Of a stretch of DNA of 64,000 nt, positions 55,392 through 64,000 are shown in pieces. The notes under the pieces are model-generated. The model did not search any database. It was not told the origin of the DNA and worked only from the letters and a program-made list of their open reading frames with translations. How positions within the stretch are numbered: the first letter of the stretch is position 1; each line of letters opens with the position of its first letter. The DNA is taken from contig CAJXYS010000006.1 in the NCBI GenBank assembly GCA_913063035.1, positions 1 to 64,000 of the forward strand, written 5' to 3'. This stretch comes from an uncultured Maritimibacter sp. (GTDB lineage: Bacteria > Pseudomonadota > Alphaproteobacteria > Rhodobacterales > Rhodobacteraceae). The position numbers and the translations under genes were made by a program.

Positions 55392-55415
55392 GTTACCCAC
55401 GCGAGCGACGGTAAC
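55392..55415. promoter_or_regulatory. Inverted repeat GTTACC-N12-GGTAAC upstream of sugar ABC operon
   Basis: Two 6-bp arms are spaced so their centres are 18 bp apart, about 120-144 bases upstream of the binding-protein start. This spacing suits a dimeric LacI- or other family repressor; the protein is not encoded in the window. Confidence 0.4.
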
Positions 55416-55435
55416 ACGGAAACTGAGTCGGAAAT

Positions 55436-55449
55436 TTGACTTTAGTCAA
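55436..55449. promoter_or_regulatory. FNR/FixK-type box TTGAC-TTTA-GTCAA upstream of sugar ABC operon
   Basis: A perfect dyad of the FNR/FixK class, centred 171 bases upstream of the binding-protein start. A -41.5 promoter would leave a ~130-base leader. It is the third such box within 11 kb. Confidence 0.7.
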
Positions 55450-55474
55450 TGCGCGGGTGCCGCGGCCGGGCGGG

Positions 55475-56962
55475 TCAGACGCTCATGGTCGCCTGCACCG
55501 CGCGCGCCCAGGCCGCGTATTTCGCGTCGCGGGCGGCATCTGCCATCCGCGGTTCGAAACGCCGCTCCAGGGCCCATCCTTGGGCGAACTCGTCCGGGCC
55601 GGGATAGACGCCGGCGCGCATCCCGGCAAGCCAGGCCGCGCCCAGCGCCGTGGTCTCCAGGACAGCGGGCCGGTCGACCGGCGCGCCGAGGATATCGGCC
55701 AGGAACTGCATCGCCCAGTCGCTGGCGGTCATGCCGCCATCGACGCGCAGCACCTCGCCGCCGGACGCGCTCTGCCAGTCGGCCGTCATCGCCTCGACGA
55801 GGTCGCGGGTCTGGTAGCCCACGCTCTCGAGCGCGGCGCGCGCCAGTTCGGCGGGGCCCGAATTCCGCGTCAGGCCATAGACCGCGCCACGGCACTCCGG
55901 GTTCCAGTAGGGGGCGCCCAGCCCGGTGAAGGCGGGCACCAGGATTACCGACTGCCCGTCATCCGCGGCCTCGGCCAGCGGCTGGGTCTCGGCGGCCTCG
56001 CGGATGATCTTCAGCCCGTCGCGCAGCCACTGGACCACCGCGCCGGCGATGAAGATCGACCCCTCGAGCGCATAGGCCGGCTTGCCGTCCAGCTGGTAGG
56101 CAATGGTGCCGAGCAGCCGGTTGCGGCTCTCGACGAGCTCGGTGCCGGTGTTGAGCAGGGCAAAGCATCCGGTGCCGTAGGTGGATTTGAGCATCCCGGG
56201 GGTGAAACAGGCCTGGCCGACCGTCGCCGCCTGCTGGTCGCCGGCCACGCCGAGGATCGGGATCTCGCGGCCGAAGAGATCGGCGCGGGTGCGGCCGAAC
56301 TCGGCCGCGCAGTCCTTGACCTCGGGCAGCATCGCCATGGGAATCCCGAGGATCGCGCAGATCCCGGCATCCCATTCGCCCGTGCGGATGTTGTAGAGCA
56401 TGGTGCGCGCGGCGTTGGTGGCGTCGGTCACATGCGCCGCACCCCCGGTGAGTTTCCAGATCAGGTAGCTGTCTACGGTTCCGAACAGAAGCTCGCCCCG
56501 CTCGGCCCGTGCGCGGGCGCCCTCGACGGTGTCGAGCAGCCATTTGAGCTTGGTGCCCGAGAAATAGGGATCGGCCAGAAGGCCGGTCTTGCGGGTGATC
56601 TCCGCCTCGTGCCCGGCGGCACGCAGGCCGGCACAGATATCCGCGGTGCGGCGATCCTGCCAGACGATGGCATTGTGGATCGGCTGGCCGGTGGCCCGGT
56701 CCCAGACAAGCGTCGTCTCGCGCTGGTTCGTGATCCCGATGGCGGCGATGTCCGCGGGCGCGATGCCGGCGCGCTCGATCGCTTCGCGGCAGGTCCCGGC
56801 CGTCGTCGACCAGAGATCCGCCGGGTCGTGTTCCACCCAGCCGCTGCGCGGGTAGTGCTGGGCGAATTCCTCCTGCGCGACGGCGGTGATGTTCATCTGC
56901 CCGTCGAAGACGATCGCGCGGCTCGAGGTGGTGCCCTGATCGATGGCGAGGATATGGGTCAT
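55475..56962 (-). CDS. glpK: Glycerol kinase
   Basis: A 495-residue FGGY-family kinase that phosphorylates glycerol to glycerol 3-phosphate. The N-terminal ATP/phosphate loop [17 protein letters not shown], '[17 protein letters not shown]' near 80, the FGGY signature with [21 protein letters not shown] (~300) and the C-terminal [14 protein letters not shown] block (~405) all fit GlpK. It follows the glycerol ABC operon and is probably co-transcribed or partly uncoupled by the hairpin after glpV. Confidence 0.97.
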   Translation of the reverse strand: MTHILAIDQGTTSSRAIVFDGQMNITAVAQEEFAQHYPRSGWVEHDPADLWSTTAGTCREAIERAGIAPADIAAIGITNQRETTLVWDRATGQPIHNAIVWQDRRTADICAGLRAAGHEAEITRKTGLLADPYFSGTKLKWLLDTVEGARARAERGELLFGTVDSYLIWKLTGGAAHVTDATNAARTMLYNIRTGEWDAGICAILGIPMAMLPEVKDCAAEFGRTRADLFGREIPILGVAGDQQAATVGQACFTPGMLKSTYGTGCFALLNTGTELVESRNRLLGTIAYQLDGKPAYALEGSIFIAGAVVQWLRDGLKIIREAAETQPLAEAADDGQSVILVPAFTGLGAPYWNPECRGAVYGLTRNSGPAELARAALESVGYQTRDLVEAMTADWQSASGGEVLRVDGGMTASDWAMQFLADILGAPVDRPAVLETTALGAAWLAGMRAGVYPGPDEFAQGWALERRFEPRMADAARDAKYAAWARAVQATMSV

Positions 56963-57000
56963 GCGCCTGGATCCCGTCTAGAAGAACCTGCCGAAACTGT

Positions 57001-57032
57001 GCGGGGGTGGCCGCTTGCGAAACCACCCCCGC
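57001..57032 (-). other. Perfect 10-bp inverted repeat in the glpK leader
   Basis: GCGGGGGTGG (57001-57010) and CCACCCCCGC (57023-57032), 12-base loop, about 39-70 bases upstream of the glpK start. Could be an operator or a transcript hairpin controlling glpK separately from glpV. Confidence 0.5.
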
Positions 57033-57080
57033 GACCGCGGATCGGCGACTGGCCCATCTGAACCGATCCGCGTGTAGGTG

Positions 57081-57114
57081 TAAACAAAGCGGCCGGGGCC
57101 CGAAGGCCCCGACC
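57081..57114 (-). terminator. Strong hairpin after glpV, probable partial terminator
   Basis: On the minus strand GGTCGGGGCC pairs with GGCCCCGGCC across a UUCG tetraloop (plus-strand 57091-57114), followed by CGCTTTGTTTA. The T-rich tail is weak. It separates the abundant binding-protein gene glpV from glpK. Confidence 0.7.
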
Positions 57115-57126
57115 AGGGAGGGAGGA

Positions 57127-58845
<1,719 letters not shown>

Positions 58846-58882
58846 TAAGTTTCCTCCCATAATGAGAACCCAAGGTTTGACC

Positions 58883-58914
58883 GCGGCCGGGATCTCTTGC
58901 CGGTGCCCGGCCGC
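58883..58914 (-). other. Intercistronic hairpin between glpU and glpV
   Basis: GCGGCCGGG (58883-58891) and CCCGGCCGC (58906-58914) form a 9-bp stem with a 14-base loop in the 82-bp gap between the genes. It may protect the glpV mRNA after processing. Confidence 0.7.
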
Positions 58915-58927
58915 GTTTCTTGCTCCC

Positions 58928-59200
58928 CTAGACCCAGCGAAAGACCGCCGCGGCATAGAGAAGGCAGACGATCAGCGCACCCCATTGCGGTGCGCTGACC
59001 AGCCCGAGCCAGGCCAGGTTGATGAAGGCCGAGCCCAGAAGCGTGATGAACAGCCGGTCGCCACGGGTCGTCTCGATACGCAGGACACCCATGCGCGGCG
59101 TTTCAGGATACTTGATCCCCAGGATCGTGAAGAGTGCCAGCAGCGACGCGATCACGAGAAAGAAGATCGCTGTCGGCCAGGTCCATGCCATCCATTCCAT
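58928..59200 (-). CDS. glpU: Small membrane protein GlpU (DUF2160)
   Basis: A 90-residue protein with three hydrophobic helices (~3-25, 45-63, 68-88), starting MEWMAWTWPTAIFFLVIASLL and containing GIKYPETPRMGVLRIETTRGD. This matches DUF2160/GlpU, the small membrane protein always found between permease and binding-protein genes of the glycerol ABC operon. Its exact function is unknown; possibly complex assembly. Confidence 0.93.
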   Translation of the reverse strand: MEWMAWTWPTAIFFLVIASLLALFTILGIKYPETPRMGVLRIETTRGDRLFITLLGSAFINLAWLGLVSAPQWGALIVCLLYAAAVFRWV

Positions 59201-59215
59201 CGGTCGGTTCCTCCC

Positions 59216-60114
<899 letters not shown>

Positions 60115-60115
<1 letters not shown>

Positions 60116-60987
60116 CACTGGCCCCCCTCTTTGTCGAGATTGGTCATCACGGTGTAGAACACCCAGCTGATCGCCAGGATCACGAGGAAATACATGATCG
60201 AGAAGGCCGCCGCCGGTCCGAGGTCGAACTGCCCGAGCGCCATCTTGACGAGGTCGATCGACAGGAACGTCGTCGCGTTGCCGGGACCGCCGCCGGTGAC
60301 CACGAAGGGTTCGGTATAGATCTTGAAGCTGTCCATGAAGCGCAGCAGGATCGCGATGGTCAGCACGCCCCGCATCTTTGGCAACTCGATATACCAGAAG
60401 ACTTTCCAGCGGCTGGCCTGGTCGATCTTGGCGGCCTGGTAATAGGCGTCGGGGATGGATTTCAGCCCGGCGAAGGCCAGCAGCGCGACCAGCGACGTCC
60501 AGTGCCAGACATCCATCACGATCAGCGTGACCCAGGCGTCCAGCGCGTCCTGCGTGTAATTGTAGTCGATCCCGAGCGAGTCGAGCGTGCGCCCGAGAAG
60601 GCCGATATCGACGCGGCCGAAGATCTGCCAGATCGTGCCCACCACGTTCCAGGGGATCAGCAGCGGCAGCGACATCAGCACCAGGCAGAAGGTGGCCCAG
60701 AAGCCCTTCTTCGGCATGTTGAGCGCGACGAAGATGCCGAGCGGCACCTGGATCGCCAGGATGATCGCCGTGAAGGCCGCCTGGCGCCCCAGCGCGTTGT
60801 GCATCCGTTCCGAGGTCAGGATCTCCTCGAACCAGACGAGCCCGGCCCAGAAGAACTGGTTCTGCCCGAAGCTGTCCTGGACCGAGTAGTTGACCACCGT
60901 CATCAGCGGGATGATCGCCGAGAACGACACCAGCACGAGAACCGGCAGGACCAGGAACCAGGCCTTGTGATTGACCGTCTTTTCCAT
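60115..60987 (-). CDS. glpP: Glycerol ABC transporter permease GlpP
   Basis: A 290-residue permease with six helices and the EAA loop 'SIPDAYYQAAKIDQASRWK' (~residue 190). The ATG at 60987 shares a base with the glpT stop (TGATG), typical translational coupling; a GTG one codon earlier is less likely. It partners with GlpQ. Confidence 0.94.
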
Positions 60988-62090
60988 CACGCGGCCTCCC
61001 CCACGGGACCGGGCGCGGCCTCGGGGGCCAGGCGCCAGTCGTTGACATAGACGTTGATGCCGGCCGGATCCAAGGCGAGCCGGTTCATGTCGGCCCCGAT
61101 CGGCTTGTCTTCGGGCACCACGATGTTGATCTCGGTTCCGAAGAAATCGGCACGGACGATCCGGTGACGCCCGACATCCTCCACCCGGCGAATATTCACG
61201 GGAAGCCCGTCCGCCGCGTCGGTCAGGTGCACGAATTCGGGCCGGATACCGATCTGAACCCGGCCCACGGGCGCGCCATAGGCGGCGCCGAGGTCGATTT
61301 CGATGCCGTCCACGTAGCCGCGGCGGCCGTCGATCTTCGCGTCGAGCAGGTTCATGCCCGGCGAACCGATGAAATATCCCACGAAGGTATGGGCCGGGCG
61401 CTGGAACAGTTCCTCGGGCGTGCCCATCTGCACCACGCGACCGTCATGCATCACCACGACCTGGTCGGCGAAGGTCAGCGCCTCCGTCTGGTCGTGGGTG
61501 ACGTAGATCATCGTGTGACCGAAGTCCTGGTGCAGCGATTTAAGCTGGGTGCGCAGCTCCCACTTCATATGCGGGTCGATGACGGTCAGCGGCTCGTCGA
61601 AGAGGATCGCGTTGACGTCTTCGCGGACCATCCCGCGCCCGAGGCTGATCTTCTGCTTGGCGTCGGCCGTCAGCCCGCGCGCCTTGCGGTCGAGCTCGTG
61701 CTCCATGCCGATCATCTGGGCGATGGCCTGCACCCTGTCGTGCACGTAGCTCGTCGCCGCGCCGCGGTTCTTCAGCGGAAAGGCGAGGTTCTCGCGCACG
61801 CTCATGGTGTCGTAGACGACCGGGAACTGGAACACCTGCGCGATGTTGCGCGCCGCGGTCGGCTGATCGGTGACGTCGTGATCGTTGAACAGGATGCGCC
61901 CGCGGCTCGGATGCAGAAGCCCCGAGATGATGTTCAGCAGGGTGGACTTTCCGCAGCCCGACGCCCCGAGAAGGGCGTAAGCCTTTCCGTCCTCCCAGAC
62001 ATGATCCAGTTCCTTCAGCGCGTAGTCCTCCTCGCCCGCGGGATCGGGCAGGTAGGAATGCGCCAGGTTCGAGAGCGTGATCTTTGCCAT
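60987..62090 (-). CDS. glpT: Glycerol ABC transporter ATPase GlpT (degenerate signature)
   Basis: A 367-residue ATPase with intact Walker A GASGCGKST (~40), Walker B AILFDEPLTVIDPHM (~160) and switch His in YVTHDQTEAL (~195). The ABC signature is LTADAKQKISLGRG instead of LSGGQ. The C-terminal TOBE region covers ~250-367. With GlpS it makes an asymmetric pair: each ATP site uses the signature of the opposite subunit, so the site facing GlpT's signature is probably inactive or regulatory. The degenerate motif seems shared with rhizobial GlpT (recall). Start 62090 is supported by the glpS stop 12 bases before it. Confidence 0.93.
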   Translation of the reverse strand: MAKITLSNLAHSYLPDPAGEEDYALKELDHVWEDGKAYALLGASGCGKSTLLNIISGLLHPSRGRILFNDHDVTDQPTAARNIAQVFQFPVVYDTMSVRENLAFPLKNRGAATSYVHDRVQAIAQMIGMEHELDRKARGLTADAKQKISLGRGMVREDVNAILFDEPLTVIDPHMKWELRTQLKSLHQDFGHTMIYVTHDQTEALTFADQVVVMHDGRVVQMGTPEELFQRPAHTFVGYFIGSPGMNLLDAKIDGRRGYVDGIEIDLGAAYGAPVGRVQIGIRPEFVHLTDAADGLPVNIRRVEDVGRHRIVRADFFGTEINIVVPEDKPIGADMNRLALDPAGINVYVNDWRLAPEAAPGPVGEAA

Positions 62091-62101
62091 TCTTGCCTCC
62101 C

Positions 62102-63193
62102 TCAGGCCGCCAGCGCGTAGGATGCAGGTGCGACCAGCGACCCGTCTTCGGCGTCGAAGACGTAGACATGGGTCGGGTCGAGATAGGCCGGCAGCACGCT
62201 CCCCGGTGTCAACTCGCGCACGCCGTGCACCAGCCCGACCCAGCGCTCCCCGGCATGATCGAGATGCACGAAGGTCTCGGAGCCGGTGATCTCGGTCACG
62301 GCCAGCGTGCAGCGGAACTCCAGCGCCGCATCCGTGTGCCGGTCGATCTCGAGATGGTTCGGGCGGAAGCCGGCGGTGTAGCGCCCGTCGGGCAGTTCGG
62401 CCAGCTTGCCGGCGGCCTCGACCGCCTGGCCGTCGCCGAATAGCAACCGGGTGCCGGCCTTCGATATCTGAAGGAAGTTCATCGGCGGGTCCGAGAAGAC
62501 CCGCGCGGTCGTGGCGTCGGCCGGGCGGCGATAGACTTCGGGTGTGGATCCGAACTGGGTGATCCGGCCTTCCCACAGGGTCGCGGTATTCCCACCGAGC
62601 AGCAGCGCCTCCTCCGGCTCGGTCGTGGCGTAGACGAAGATCGCGCCGGATTCCTCGAAGATGCGCGGGATCTCGGCGCGGAGTTCCTCGCGCAGCTTGT
62701 AGTCGAGATTGGCGAGCGGCTCGTCGAGCAGGACGAGCCCCGCGTCCTTGACCAGCGCCCGCGCCAGCGCGCAGCGCTGCTGCTGGCCGCCCGACAGTTC
62801 CAGCGGCTTGCGCCCCAGCATCGGCGTCAGCTTCATCAGATCGGCGGTCTTCTTCACGGCCGCCTCGATCTCGGCCCTGGGCTTGCCCATCAGCTTCAGC
62901 GGCGATGCGATGTTCTCGTAGACGGACAGCGACGGGTAATTGATGAACTGCTGGTAGACCATGGCGACCTTGCGGTCCTGCACGCGCATGCCGGTCACGT
63001 CCTGCCCGTCCCACAGAATCCGGCCCGTCGCCGGCTTGTCGAGCCCCGCCATCAGACGCATCAGCGAGGTCTTCCCCGCCAGGGTGGGACCCAGAAGCAC
63101 GTTCATCGTGCCGCGCTCGAGCGTCAGGTCGATCGGATAGATATGGGTCGCCCCGCCCACCTGTTTCGATACGCCGTCCAGTGTCAGTGTCAT
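62102..63193 (-). CDS. glpS: Glycerol ABC transporter ATPase GlpS
   Basis: A 363-residue ATPase. The signature is canonical (LSGGQQQRCALARAL, ~135) and Walker B is VLLDEPLANLDY. Walker A is GPTLAGKTS, lacking the usual Gly-Cys-Gly, and the switch region is YATTEPEEAL, with Thr in place of His. So GlpS and GlpT complement each other's defects. The start at 63193 (MTLTLDG) fits the family; upstream frame is noncoding or glpD. It lies 19 bases after glpD. Confidence 0.93.
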   Translation of the reverse strand: MTLTLDGVSKQVGGATHIYPIDLTLERGTMNVLLGPTLAGKTSLMRLMAGLDKPATGRILWDGQDVTGMRVQDRKVAMVYQQFINYPSLSVYENIASPLKLMGKPRAEIEAAVKKTADLMKLTPMLGRKPLELSGGQQQRCALARALVKDAGLVLLDEPLANLDYKLREELRAEIPRIFEESGAIFVYATTEPEEALLLGGNTATLWEGRITQFGSTPEVYRRPADATTARVFSDPPMNFLQISKAGTRLLFGDGQAVEAAGKLAELPDGRYTAGFRPNHLEIDRHTDAALEFRCTLAVTEITGSETFVHLDHAGERWVGLVHGVRELTPGSVLPAYLDPTHVYVFDAEDGSLVAPASYALAA

Positions 63194-63212
63194 CCTCGTC
63201 CTCCCGGGCCCT

Positions 63213-64000
63213 TCACTCGGCCACCGCGCCGAGCCGGGCATCCGCGCCGCGCGCCTGCATCCATGCGTCCAGCCGGTCGGCGGCCTCGGTGTCGAGCCGC
63301 AGCCCCAGTTTCGTCCGCCGCCAGAGCACGTCCTCCGCACTCCGGGCATATTCCTTGTCCATGAGCCACGCCACTTCCCGTGCGGTCAGCGTGGCGCCGA
63401 AATCCTCGCCCAGCTCCGCGGCATCGGCCGCATCGCCCAGCATCGCCTCGGCCTCCGTGCCATAGGCGTGCACCAGCCGGCCGGCCCAGTATTCCGTCAG
63501 GAACGGATAGCGGGTCCTGAGCCCGGCGATCCTGTCCGCGACACCGTCGACGGCGAAGTCGCCCCCGGGCAACGCGACCCCGGCGGTCCAGTCGCCGCGC
63601 GCGGCCGGAAAGAAGGGCACGAGCTTGGCCAGTGCGGCCTCGGCCAGGCGGCGATAGGTCGTGATCTTGCCGCCGAACACGTTCAGCAGCGGCGCCGGCC
63701 CGTTGGTGTCGAGCGAGAGCACGTAGTCGCGCGTCGCCGCGGTCGCCGAGCTCGCCCCGTCATCGTAAAGCGGGCGCACGCCGGAATAGGTCCAGACGAT
63801 ATCGTCACGGGTGACGGGCTGCGCGAAATACTGGCTGGCGAAATTGCAGAGGTAGTCCTGCTCCTCGGGCGTGCAGACCGCCTCGGACGGAGCACCCTGG
63901 TGATCCTTGTCGGTCGTCCCGATGAGGGTGAAATCCGTCTCGTAGGGGATCGCGAAGATGATCCGCCCGTCGGTGCCCTGGAAGAAATAGCACTTGTCGT
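63213..64000 (-). CDS. glpD: Glycerol-3-phosphate dehydrogenase, partial (C-terminal part)
   Basis: The C-terminal ~260 residues of an FAD-dependent G3P dehydrogenase; the rest is past the right edge. Visible blocks include 'FAIPYETDFTLIGTTDKDH' near the edge, YSGVRPLYDDG and 'NVFGGKITTYRRLAEAAL', all GlpD-specific, and a C-terminal helical domain with EVAWLMDKEYARSAEDVLWRR. It passes electrons from G3P to the quinone pool, completing glycerol use with GlpK and the ABC importer. It is the first visible gene of the glp operon. Confidence 0.95.
   Translation of the reverse strand, partial: DKCYFFQGTDGRIIFAIPYETDFTLIGTTDKDHQGAPSEAVCTPEEQDYLCNFASQYFAQPVTRDDIVWTYSGVRPLYDDGASSATAATRDYVLSLDTNGPAPLLNVFGGKITTYRRLAEAALAKLVPFFPAARGDWTAGVALPGGDFAVDGVADRIAGLRTRYPFLTEYWAGRLVHAYGTEAEAMLGDAADAAELGEDFGATLTAREVAWLMDKEYARSAEDVLWRRTKLGLRLDTEAADRLDAWMQARGADARLGAVAE

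Overview
The window is about 64 kb of very GC-rich chromosome, most likely from an alphaproteobacterium of the Rhodobacterales (Roseobacter/Rhodobacter type). The signs are two TRAP transporters, an aa3 cytochrome oxidase subunit I, an HvrA/H-NS-type protein, a MetH split into two genes, a glpSTPQUV-type glycerol ABC operon, and FNR/FixK-type boxes. This placement is an inference from gene content. No rRNA, tRNA, CRISPR array, transposase, integrase or phage gene was seen. Genes are dense and often overlap by 4 bp.

Layout. 1-7.6 kb: a partial periplasmic-binding-like domain, a CBS protein, then a LysR regulator followed by DUF1445, a TRAP transporter (dctPQM) and pxpB-pxpC. This resembles the Bacillus kip locus with a different transporter and no pxpA. 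7.6-14.1 kb: an unusual photolyase-like flavoprotein with reversed domain order, a methyltransferase, a DUF411 protein, an ExoD-like protein, a small exported protein, an MFS transporter and a xylose-dehydrogenase-like SDR. 14.5-20.2 kb: a short malic enzyme, then an Lrp/AsnC regulator divergent from a three-gene operon (ammonia-lyase-like, M24 peptidase, Asp/Glu-racemase-like), then a lipoprotein. 20.2-27.8 kb: ctaD, an AarF/UbiB kinase, a phosphohexomutase, DoxX, bactofilin, an H-NS-like protein, a structured RNA candidate and an orphan response regulator.

27.9-34.7 kb: a bfd-bfr iron-storage operon with a palindromic operator, split metH and ftsH. 35-41.3 kb: a second TRAP transporter whose small permease carries an N-terminal TM2-like and coiled-coil extension, a NusG/RfaH-like factor, a Flp-type pilin-like protein with a (Asp-Lys)13 tail, and pfkB. 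41.3-51 kb: a PEBP protein, PEP synthase, and a tightly coupled operon of acyl/acetyl-CoA synthetase, fused E1 alpha-beta, E2, a dedicated acyl carrier protein and a zinc alcohol dehydrogenase. FNR/FixK-type palindromes lie upstream of ppsA, upstream of this operon and upstream of the next operon. 51-55.3 kb: a glucose-type ABC transporter. 55.5-64 kb: glycerol kinase and the glycerol ABC transporter glpSTPQUV, ending in a partial glpD.

How it works together. The right half looks like an uptake and central-metabolism region: sugar and glycerol import, glycerol kinase and G3P dehydrogenase, PfkB and PEP synthase, and a 2-oxoacid dehydrogenase/ACP module that may be switched by oxygen through an FNR/FixK regulator. 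Strong hairpins sit beside three of the four solute-binding-protein genes and probably set the high ratio of binding protein to permease. The most unusual items are the E1E2-ACP-ADH module lacking E3, the permuted photolyase, the pxpA-less kip-like locus, the Lrp-divergent M24/lyase/racemase operon, and two structured RNA candidates.
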